Shown here: one piece after another, positions 25,422 to 36,800 of the stretch
Position numbering within the stretch: position 1 is the first letter of the stretch
Layout of the letters: each line of letters begins with the position of its first letter
DNA from: Spisula solida
Lineage: Eukaryota > Mollusca > Bivalvia > Venerida > Mactridae
Assembly: GCA_947247005.1 (NCBI GenBank)
Contig: OX365947.1
Location: 7,421,030-7,485,029 of the forward strand
DNA length: 64,000 bases
Direction of reading: 5' to 3'
Translations under genes and position numbers: made by a program
The notes under the pieces: model-generated
Databases searched by the model: none
What the model saw: the letters and a program-made list of their open reading frames with translations, nothing else
What the model was told of the DNA's origin: nothing

Positions 25422-27849
25422 ACAATATCGTGTTTTAATACTTTTAGGAGATACATGCGTCACAAAAATTGTTAAAACTTGCCCAACTGCCATCAAATTC
25501 GTCTAGCTAGTAACCTGTTTTCATCTGATTAAACAGGTAAATAATAGCACATAGCACCAAGCTAGTCTTGTTTCTTCCCTTATTAACGTTATTCAGACAA
25601 AACGAACGAGAATAGTGATAGTTTCAGCTGGCATGTGAAATAATCAAGTTGAACTAATCTCCAAATTTGGCAAAAAATGACAGTCACACATTTTGAGAGA
25701 CATCTCTCAATTTTGGATCTAAAACTAAATAACGCGTAGAAAAATTAAATCTATCAATTTCAACATAAATTGAAACAAGGTAAACAATAAAACCTAACCA
25801 CATTTCAATGAAACATCAAAACACTATCGTAAATCAAAAATACTATCTAAACAATTGTACTAAACTTTGTGACGTGGGAAGAAAAGAAAAACAGTGGTAG
25901 GGGTACACATAAGAGACAGTTTAAAGCTTAAAAGAGCTTGAAATTTTGAGTGTGTGTTACAGTAACTTTAATTGCGTGGCTGCTGTATAGAAATTAGGGG
26001 GTTATTATTAATCGTGTTTAAACGATAGCGTGATAAGGGTTTATAGGAAGAGTATGGATTTCAACATTATGCATTTTAAATGAGTTTATACATGATTTAT
26101 CTCCTAATTTTACCGCCTTGTAACTTGAGTCATACACATGTTGTTCCCAAACAACCTAAAAACTTGAGTCACAGGCACGTGACTTCCTACCTACATAGTG
26201 TCTTCAGACCATATCGAAAGTTCTTTACAAAATTTCAACGCATGATACTTTTTGGGAAGAAACTAAGTGAACTTCACACACGGAAAGTAAATCAAACAAT
26301 ACAATTACATAATGTTTAACTTTACCTAAGTTTCACCACACTCACATAGCTGTGACAAACATGTCATTCATTACCCATAAAATATCCATTTTTCTAGACT
26401 TCCTGTTTGCGTAAATACATATAATTGCCATCATACACGGCATCTGATGAGAGTATGGTACATGGATTTTAAGGGAGATATCGACCTGCAATAAATTACC
26501 TTTACAATCTTTTTCCATACAGGGAGTGAAATAATTATAGGATTGTTAGTACGGGCAACAAGTAGCACATTTTGAAGAGGGCCTGTGAAGAAGTCTTGGA
26601 TCAGATATTTGAGGGCAGATCGAAAAACCAGAAATGAACAACAGTTTCAAAGCCTTAGTCCCAAAGCTCAAGAAGCATCTCAAGTAGTAATCTCAGCTCA
26701 TATTTTCCTCAAATCTCAGCTTATTTCGTCACATTTGCACAAATTGAGATTTAGGGTTAATCAGAGAATGAATTTGAAAAAAATCCCAAGTTGGAGCTCC
26801 TGAAAGTATAATTTGCTTCATTAAATCCAGAACCATGCTTTTATTTTGTGACTACAGATTTTGAGCCAAGATTGGTTCAAAATATTTCTAAACTATATAC
26901 GTTTTCTGAGATTTAGCTCTGATTGAGATGTTTCAAGAGGATGGATCCTGGTAAACATAAAATATTACAATTCATCACACAGACAGGGACAACACAATAT
27001 TGACATAATTAAACCAGAGAAAATACTAGCTTTCATGTCGTGGAATGTTACAAGCTTAACATCAAGTCATCAAATCCTAATCAACAATTTCATATTCTAT
27101 TTGTGATGCGAGTGAAATGTACGAAAATTCTCAAAGCCTTTAGAAAACTGATCGGATGCAGAATTAATTTAAAACTTGAATAGCTCTGTTATATTACCAA
27201 CCAACAAACCAGTTTGAAAGTAATATTCCTAGAATAACATAGAAAATTTTAATAAACTTTTTATGCCCAACAGGCAGTTACTTCACAAAGACAAAAGATA
27301 TGAAATTTATGATCTTACGTAATTTATACTCTAGAAATTTGATCGTGAAACAAAAACAATTCACAGCAAAAACTAATTAACTCATTTTCTGCTCTTCCCA
27401 GAGGCTTGATAATTAACAGGAACCGTTCCATATCTTATTTCGTAAAAAATCTTTAGTTATTACCTAAATTAATTCGTATCCATAGTCACACGCGCTAATC
27501 ATAAAATATTAACTAATTTTATTGAACAATCTGCATCTTAATACGAGGCGAATTTTATTTCAGTAAATTTTGCCAGGAAAATCGATGAATGTAGAAAGAT
27601 GTAAAACTAAGTGAACAGAGAAATAAGGAGAAATTTCAATTCAAACTTATGATTAAATTCTGATTTGATGAATGTTCGCGGCTTCATAACGACAGAATTA
27701 TTTAAGACATGTATATATACATGCGTATGTTTTAATGGTTGGCTAATGGCTACCAATTCTGATTCAGTGAATAGGTTAAACAAATATGCATTGTACTTTA
27801 TTGCCTGATGATGATACAGATCAGGCCAAAACAAATTAATATGGTAGTT

Positions 27850-28252
27850 CAGGGCCCGTAATTACAACCGATACTTACACTCAGCACTCAAATATAGCTA
27901 TTCTTTGTCCTAGATTTCAAATTATGGTGAGGAAAATGTATACAATTGTTAAATGACTATTGAAAATAATATTTGACACACTTTTTATATCATTATGTTC
28001 TATTTATGACGTATAAATGTAATTATGGAATCTGAGTGTCACACTCAGCACTCAGACTGATAAATTACATTTATAGCTTACAAATACACTAAATTTCACT
28101 ATGAAATAAGCCAATAATAATATTTAGTACCTATTTAACATTATTACAACTTCTTGTTCTCAAAAAGTGTCGATTTAAATCTCAGAAGACTGAATTTCAC
28201 TATTTGAGTGCAGAGTGCTGAGTGTAAGTATTGGTTGTAATCCTGGCCCCTG
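27850..28252. mobile_element. Foldback element, CAGGGCCCGTAATTACAACC termini
   Basis: Long inverted ends containing ACTTACACTCAGCACTCA, and a second inner palindrome around 28045 built from the same CACTCAGCACTCAG words. No clear target duplication. Confidence 0.75.
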
Positions 28253-28277
28253 GTGACCCTACATACCCTGTAGTTTT

Positions 28278-28644
28278 CAGTGTTTTTTCTTGAAAAAAAT
28301 TACACTGCCTGTGCCTATGTAGTTGGGAAAATTTAGCGCGCTAAATCGCAAAATAGGGAAATATTAAAAGATTGTTTCAAGTATTAATTGTTCATATTTT
28401 GTCATTTTTACTGATTATACTTAAAACTGATATGTAGCAAAGACTTTAACCAGTTTCAAAATCTATTGTTTTGGCTTAAAATAGAAATACAAATGAGTTG
28501 CTTTTATACCAGTAAAAACCAAAGGGGTAATGTATGCATTCTTTTTGGGAAAAATGATAACTTTTTGGGAAAAATGGAGGTTAACTTATTTTGCTAGGGG
28601 AAGGTGCCTGTATTCGGCCCCAAAAATGGCCAAAAAAATCACTG
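28278..28644. mobile_element. MITE, CAGTG-TTTTTT termini, 5-bp TSD
   Basis: 367 bp, ends CAGTGTTTTTTCTTG and AAAAAAATCACTG, flanked by perfect GTTTT (28273-28277, 28645-28649). Interior shares GGGAAAAATG and TATTCGGCCCCAAAAATGG with 53540-53845. Confidence 0.8.
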
Positions 28645-29603
28645 GTTTTGTCCCTAACGTTAATTAGTAAATGGCATTTGGCAGGAAGTCAATGCAGATT
28701 GTTGATTTTTACAGTACAAAAAATAAATAATATAATTTAAATACAAAATAAAATGTTTCTCCATCCAAACTTCCTGATTTTTTTTCATTTTTCTGCATGT
28801 TACCAGAATTTTAATTTGTTTCGGCCTAACTGAAAATGTTAATCTTTGTAAGTTGCTAGAAACTGAAGATGGATTAAGAAATTATAGCATAGCTTCAACA
28901 TAGAGACAGGAAAAACACATAATATGCGATAACAACAAAATATAAAGGATAAATGCTTCAAATGATATGTCTAAGGCCAGGACTATGTACAGTGAAAAAA
29001 AGCACATTTCAAACTCTTAAGTACAAATATAGCACTTTACAATTGTTTTAAAGCATATTGTCTGACCACATTCAAATGAGACTCGGAGCCTATGCTCGAT
29101 CAAGTGTGACGAACCTCAGTTTAATGTGGTTTACTAATATGTCTGTCTGTCTGTCAGTACAGACAATAGCACTTCTCTGCTATTACAACTTCCCCCACAA
29201 CTATAACATACTTGGGTGTATGTATGTCTGTCTCGTACAGTTCTATGCCGTGTTAAGTCCATCATTCAGCCCTTGTTAGTATACAGAATAAACAATATAC
29301 ACAACTGGACTGAAATATTTTCTTAAAACTGGAAACTTAACACCACACTTTCAAGATTCTCTACAGTCAAGTTCTGATCAAAAATACTTGAACATAAATA
29401 GATTGGGCAACATATCTGTTCAAAACTATGCGCAAATATATATGTATATGTACACGTATAAATACCTACACATTTGATTTGATTATTTTTACCCCTTGCT
29501 GCTGTACTGGTAGACGTTAAAGTCCCACATCTTGTCATGTTAGAATCAATCACAAGAGGATTAACTGTTTTTATCACGAAATGCTTCTTTGAATAATTCA
29601 CTT

Positions 29604-30443
29604 TTATTTTCGGTCACCCTTTCGTTTTTTATTATGATCGTCTTCTGTTGTATAGTTTCTAGGTACGAGAAATACGTCACCGTCACTCGACTGTTGTAAC
29701 GAGAAGCGTGACGGGTCGTAGGGCTGACCTGAATCATCTCGTAATGAATGGAATATTTCCGCGTACAAAAGTCCTAATTTTTCTTTCATTTCTCGTGTTT
29801 GTTTATCCATGAGATGTCGCTCATGTAACAACTTGTCTCTCATTTTTTCCATCGTTGTCATTTCGTCCTCTAGATGTTCAATCACTCCTATCTTCCTCTT
29901 ACGGCAGTTCTGTGCCGCCACTTTATTCTTACCCCGCCTTCGAATGTCTCGTATGAGCTGTAACTGCGGGTCAGACAATTTATGCCGCGTAAGCATTTCG
30001 TTAAACTCTTCCACAGGTGAATTAACAATCTGCTCGACGGTGAATGGAATCTTAAGTTCATCAATTCTCTTCCTATCCTTTGACTGTGGACCCTTATGTT
30101 TGCCCTCCTTGTGGCTGTTGTACATATGTCGCTTAATGTCTTTGGGATCAGTGCCAGGTTTCATTGGGTATGTATGATTATGATTGACATGTCCGTTACT
30201 GCCGGGACTATAGCCACCATACCCGTTACCCTGACTGTGTTGTCCATTATTTCCTGTGTCATTAGACGACGTACTGAAGTTCGAACAATTACTATCGCCG
30301 CCACTACTGTAACTGCAAGAGTTACTGTACTTGAAATCATCAGGATCGTACTTGGATGTTTTCGGGAACTGTGATGCATCGTGGCCCCCTGTTGCTCCCT
30401 CCATACCATCGTATGGTGACATAGCATTGTCACTGAAATCATT
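29604..30443 (-). CDS. NFE2L1/NFE2L2-like (cnc): Coding exon 10 (CNC domain, bZIP, Neh3; stop TAA)
   Basis: Encodes 279 residues and the stop at 29604-29606. After a Ser/Asn/Gly-rich stretch comes [10 protein letters not shown] (Nrf1 HNHTYNMAPS). The CNC block [20 protein letters not shown] leads to the basic region [20 protein letters not shown], identical to Nrf2 over the DNA-contact residues. A leucine zipper follows, then [18 protein letters not shown] and [10 protein letters not shown], the Neh3 tail (Nrf2 DGNVFLVPKS), ending in a basic KKRKGDRK. Sequons NCS, NFS, NDT, NHT and NYT are present. The acceptor is TTCTTGCAG|AAT; the frame is open upstream of it but not homologous. Confidence 0.98.
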   Translation of the reverse strand, partial: NDFSDNAMSPYDGMEGATGGHDASQFPKTSKYDPDDFKYSNSCSYSSGGDSNCSNFSTSSNDTGNNGQHSQGNGYGGYSPGSNGHVNHNHTYPMKPGTDPKDIKRHMYNSHKEGKHKGPQSKDRKRIDELKIPFTVEQIVNSPVEEFNEMLTRHKLSDPQLQLIRDIRRRGKNKVAAQNCRKRKIGVIEHLEDEMTTMEKMRDKLLHERHLMDKQTREMKEKLGLLYAEIFHSLRDDSGQPYDPSRFSLQQSSDGDVFLVPRNYTTEDDHNKKRKGDRK

Positions 30444-33400
30444 CTGCAAGAAAAACACAACAAATGATGAACCACATTCAAACACAGTCAGGTCTCGATA
30501 CGACATATCTAAATAGACAGCATTTTCAAGGGGACATATGTTTTACAATGCTCTTTGTATCAATTCAGTATACAGTCAGGTCTCTATATAAAAACACCCG
30601 ATATACTGACAAATTCATATTATAATGACATCATGTTTTGGGGACAAAAGTATTAAAATGTTCTGTATCAATTCAGTATACTACCTTATTCGTTACAACA
30701 TTTTTCTTGGAAACGCACAGCTTTGCTGTATCGAGACCGGACTGTACTGCAATATTTCTTACAATAACATTTTGTTAGGAAATAACCAGTGATATTGTAT
30801 CGAGAGCTGACTGTTAATAATATATCTATTAGTGTTTTTAACACTAAAGGAACAAGAATAATGACGTACTAAATATCTTAAGAAAAAGTCTTTTTCGCAG
30901 AAAATTTGACACACTAGATCAAATACACCATTATAAATATTTTTATTCTAATGCATATAGGCATCTAATTAATGGTGCAAAAAGAAAAGACATATTGTAC
31001 CACATCAAACCAGCATTAAATAATGATTAATCACATTAAAACGAGAGAGCATTATTAATCAGAAGATACAGTTTTACGTAGTAAAACAATGTTGTACGCA
31101 AACATCTTCATGTTTTAAGTAAAAGAAACCCTTTTTTTTGTACTTTTTTAAGTTTCATACGAACTTATATACAATCAACAAAGACACTGAAGTGTAAATG
31201 TAGCGACACGATCCACGCAGGTTAAGGTTATCATAATTTATTTGCGACCGACGTTTCGGCTTTCACAAAGCCTTCATCAGGGTACATATGTTATGAAAAT
31301 TATTACAGAAGTAAGAAAATCCGGTACTTTTAGTCACGTGACCGTGAACTAAAAATAGAATCCGGTGTTTTTTAAGATTTTCGTCAACTTATATACAGTA
31401 AAACCAAATGTTGCTTGATTGTATTTTTTACTTTACCACTTGTTCGTTAATATTTCGCCTTACAGGCTTTATCAAAAATTACAAAGCTGACCATGATTGT
31501 AGTGAAGAAAAGTATCTTTGTAATTTTTGATAAAGCCTGTAAGGCGAAATATTAAAGAACGAGTGCTATATTGAACAGTATTTGTCCCTTTAATTGGACT
31601 TAATTCTGTACTTTTTACTTAAAGCATAATTAATTAATGTGTGCATGATTAAAGCAAAACAAGTAAATCATGAATGTAAAAAGAATATGGCCGTTCTCGA
31701 ATTGCCAATCGGAAACTTGAAAAATATCTAAAGCTTTGTGGAGATGGCATAAACATTTGGGATGATAATATAAGTGCTGCTGTGTGCGGGCAATACTTGG
31801 AATACTAGGGACATGGGTGCTAGGTATGAGTATATTACCTGGTCTGGGGATCCTTCACTCTGACTACCCATCGATACAGCAGAGTCTGAATCATCACTAC
31901 TACAATCACCACCAGTAGGTGTGGGAGTTAAACCTGTAAATAGACAACATTTAACACTGTATCATCTTTATGCGTTTTCGCTATGGCACAGTACAGAGAA
32001 TTTGACCTGATTCTTGACCTGTTTTCATAAGCATGTTGTGTCATGAAGAGACTCGAGGTGTAACACAAATCTAAAGGACTGATATTGCACAATTTGCTTG
32101 CAGAAATTTATACATTCAACGCAAGAGCCTTGTAATATATGCATGCATAAATGTTAGGATCAAGACAAACTCTCTGTACTATATATCATAAGAACATATT
32201 AACTTGTCAAAATATCAAACCTGATAGAATCAGGGGGGGGGGTGGTAGGGGGTATAATAATTAAGATGAAGTACTTACTGTCAGTGAGACCCATCTCGGA
32301 GAAGTTGATGTCTTCTAGCTCGTCCTCAGTGATCAGGTCAGGCAAGAGTTCATCCACGTCATCTATAGGATCACACGTGTTATTGATATTTGACGTAATA
32401 TTGGGGAAGATGAAGTCACTGCAACTCTCCCAGTCTAGAGGTCGAAGGTCGCCACCTGACGGCATACTGGAGTTAAAGTTCTCGGCACACGGGGACATCA
32501 AGCCGGAACTATGAGGTGGAGATCTGTGACACTGGGATACCATACCTGTTATAATAATAATAGTGTATGTACATGATGCTTATATTGTTTATAATTTACT
32601 TAAGGTCATTTAGCAAATTGTGAAACAAGTTGTTCCAACATAAATTAGTCACTCTTGACACCTTATTATTGACATCGCCATGAGGATATGAAAGAAAAGC
32701 CAGCTTCTCTTTTATGCCCAGTGTCTAGCAAGGGAATTACTGGTACCATTTTCATTTAATCTTTGGTATAACGCAGCCTGGGATAAAACCCCCCCCTTCC
32801 ACACTTGAAGCGGACACTCATTCACTCGGCTAAATTAAATACACTTGTATTTAAAACCTTTACTTTAAGCCACCCATATTATTAACCCCTCTTTTTTCCA
32901 AATAAATATACAACTGTATTTAACAGTCATTTGTTTTATGCAGTCATACACTTTATTACCGTTTCAGCTGGGTATTGTTTTATCAAAGCACTTACTGAAA
33001 TCGAATATTTACAATCAAATTTAAATTCTTTATTTGTTTACGATTATAAAGTGTGGTAAATGGAGCTGCTATACCACTTAATAAACTCCTACAAACCATA
33101 TCCGTCATCAATTAGCAATTGCTAAAGAATTATAAAGTATTTGAATTTGATCGTAACTTTTCGTAAGTGCCTTGATAATACAGTATCCGGCTGCTTAAGA
33201 CAGTTTTGACAGTTGATTTTATTTCCTGAATGTTATAACATTAAGACATAGAAATTTTGTTGTATTACTCTCATTATTAAGATATTCACATCAAATGAAG
33301 AGGAAAGATAGGGGCTCAAACAACACATCCATCTCTCAACAACATGTGGGTCCCTATATCTGACGAATAACAAGTCTTATTTATTGTTTGTGCGGTATTT

Positions 33401-33832
33401 AATTATTTCGTATTTTTCATAGAATTCTTTTTTGTATTGTTTTTTCTTTGAATTTTAATGCGTAATATTTTTTTATATAATTTTAATGTGAAATATTTTC
33501 CAAGAATTTTGTTGCATTAAATTTTTCGAAATTATATTTAATTGTTAATTTTCTTAGAAATGATCAAGTATTAAACAAACCTGAGTTATTGAATGTCACA
33601 TTGCCATTCATTGGAGCTGGAGTAGGCATAGATGCATTCTGGATCAGCACTGAGCTGGTGTCCTGTATCGGTGCCATGCTTGGATTGGTACCGTTCATCA
33701 TTCTAGGTCCGGCTGTAACATTCCTTGACTGGGACGGTTGTAGGTCAAGGATGTTCACTAAATCTTGCCATGTTGCCTCGAGGCTGCTCTGTCGTGGATA
33801 ATTCTGAGCCTGATTTTGCTGATGTTGTTGTT

Positions 33833-33866
<34 letters not shown>

Positions 33867-36800
33867 AGATTGTGGATGTGGGACATTCTGTAAATAAACA
33901 ACATTTATATTATTTATGAATTTCAGGAAAGACTAAACAATGACAAATTACAATACACATATTTTTATGCCCATACATCCGACAGTAATTAACAAATATT
34001 GTAAAATCAGTAATATTTGAGAGGGGTCAATTTTTGTTGATTTTGTAGATTAACTGGACCATCAAATCAAATTCACATGATTATTCTGTCACCCAAATAT
34101 GTAACAAGGGGGTTCATTTCTGATGTATTTAATCCACATATGGATAATATTACAATATTGTCATTTTAAATGATATAGTTTATAGTGTTGGCAGTTCTAA
34201 CGAAATTAACCACTTTCAACAAGGGTACATCAACAACAAGGGTGGGAATTTATAAACTTTGTTCACTTTTTTTTATTAACATAATCAATGTGTGGATCAC
34301 ACACTAACAGTTGCAATACAAACACTCATTTATAAACATTCAAACTAATATCTTACTTCAAAAGTTGCGAAAATTCTCAATTATAATTCATACAAAACTT
34401 CAAAGTTGTGAAAATTATCAATTATAAATTATGATTTATTATTTTACATTTTTTAGTTTTAATGGAAATCAACTAGACAAACTTGTTACGATACATTGAG
34501 AAATCAATTTTTGTTCCAACATGTAATCCCCTTATTGACAAAAATGAAGAAATCAAAACAGAATTTCAATTGGTTTTAAAATGTTTTCCCCATTCAAGTA
34601 CTTCATTTTTCATAAACTCAAGAACTCTTATAAATTAATTTCATTTTCAAATTACAATACGGTGCATTATTGATCAAATCCAAGTAGATTAAATTATTCA
34701 GTTTATAATGCAGTCTAATAAATCATAAACATAAATTCATTTGGCCTACTCAATCACTTACCGGTATATATTGCGTAAAAAATATGCGAAAATTATAATG
34801 AATTCATTTGAAATACTATTGAAACGTCGACAGTGTCAAATTATTGAATAATAAATTAGAAACTATCTTGTATACATTATGACATCAAGAGCTACTTGAA
34901 ACTACCTGGAGATACAACATGCTTTCATTCTATGAGATACTTGTATAACTATAGTACAGACATGATATATGCTAGATTTAAAGATTAACACCCTTCGTAT
35001 CACAAAATGTATTTTTTTTAATTTCAAGAACCATTTTGTATGAGAACAATGCTATTGAGTTTATCCATTATTTACCCTATAATAACAGGATTCCTACAGA
35101 GGCATACTACCCAATCCTGAAAATTAGATGCGTGTTTTGGATGACATTATCACATATCCCTACACCAAAGCTGTGTTCCAACAATATTCTATGGTCACAA
35201 CCCAGCTTAAGAAGTTTCAAATAACCATAACAGTTAACTTGGTCAATTCTTAAGTTTTTTACATAAAATATCTTTTGTTTTCTACAGGAAAGTTCATTCT
35301 CTCTAGTTCAGTCAAGATATCCAGAGTATTCAATATTTGAAGGTCCCTCTATTATATGTATATCATTTTTAAAATAAGCCGGTTGCCCAATTGCCCGAAA
35401 AGGATATTTTCCTTCTTCAAGTCCTTATTTTGACAACCTATTTTTGAGAATTTTCTTCATAAAGTATATCAGTAGGCAACCTGCCACAAAAAACTATTTC
35501 AAAGACTGGTATAGTCCAGTCAGGATAAAAATCCAGAGCCGCAGTCAAGTCCACTATAACAGGGTAAAACCAATTATAAAGGCTTATACTGTACAAACAA
35601 CTATAATTTCAATGCTAAACTAACATACTAAACTTCGCTCTACCTGTTTAGACAATGGAAGTGATTTTTGCATACACATAACCTGCAACGTCACTGTCAC
35701 AATATCCTAACTGGACTATATATGTATTCTATTCTACTCACTTGTAAATGAGTGTAATGATGTTGTGTATGGTTGTAGTTTCTAGTAGTACTATACTGTG
35801 GTGTTGGATGAAATGCTTGTCCCATGTTACATGCCGGCGGCTGCTGCTGCTGTTGTTGTTGTTGTCTGTACACCATGGAACTATTGGTCATCTGTTGTTG
35901 ATTGTATTGTCCAACACTACCATTGTACATAGACTGAAATATAACAAACAACAATATACATTAAAGTGAAAGTTCACCATTTTTTAATTTTATGATATGT
36001 TGTAAAGAACCGCAAACTATTTTCAAATTCAGTGTTTATAGCCCCCTATTCACACCCTAATTAGCTAGGGTAATTAAACGCTCTCTGACTTGGAGAGCTG
36101 CCATATTTTACCCAGGTATCTTTGCAGTACTACGTCACATAGCCAGTTAGGCTCTGAGAAGAAAGTAGTAAATACTAGTGGGATATAATAGTTTTATATA
36201 ATATTACAAAACAACAATATACATTAAAACCTTACTTAAAACACCACTTCAGGACTATCAGATTTTGTTGTGTTCGACTGAGCGAGAACTTTGAGAGAGA
36301 ATGGTTATTTGGTCGTATCCCTGCCTAATTTTCCAATGATCTCTGAGACTCAGGCTTCGAGGGATATCAGAAATAATTCTATAGAATTGTGAAGAAAGGT
36401 TCTAAGGAAGTAATAAACAATTTGGATTGGTATAGAAAATAGAGATACGAGAACCACATTATCTAATTGTTTGTCACAACATCATTTAACCCTTTACTCC
36501 ATCCACCTCTAATCCATTCATATAAGGTATGCTGATCAATATCGTGTACGCTATCTCCATACATACTTTTGGAAATGAATAACAAAATTTACAATAATTT
36601 GGTAGCCATATATAACTACATTGCAGATGCATTTTGATGTATTTATATATGGCTTTCAATTAGGGAGAAGTATTGATATTTTGGTAACATCCGAAACTGT
36701 TATTGTACTGGTCAACTATATGATTATAAAGTGGGTTTTTTCTCATTGTGAAAGTGGGCAGGTAACCTCCATTTAGTAATACTTTAATATTGCAATGTAA

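Larger units (their letters stand above)
24480..29603 (-). other. Possible long 3' UTR, or intergenic DNA, downstream of the CNC gene
   Basis: About 5.1 kb without a recognisable coding region follows the stop codon. Minus-strand AATAAA occurs at several places (24503-24508, 27518-27523, 26.84 kb), and ATTAAA near 29119. The distal one at 24503 is followed by T/GT-rich DNA, as at a cleavage site, so a very long 3' UTR is possible. MITEs lie within it (25.1, 27.85, 28.3 kb), and a divergent relative of the 38.26-kb MITE lies at 26,660-26,955. The true end could equally be within a few hundred bases of the stop. Confidence 0.25.
30444..31838 (-). other. Intron 9
   Basis: 1.4 kb. It contains overlapping copies of a Tc1/mariner-like MITE close to the exon 10 acceptor, a hammerhead-like motif and a 49-bp inverted repeat, each listed separately. 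The remainder is AT-rich and featureless. Confidence 0.85.

Noticed and set aside
29809..30516. Plus-strand and off-frame open frames over the bZIP exon
   Set aside because: Shadows of exon 10, which has clear CNC-bZIP homology on the minus strand.
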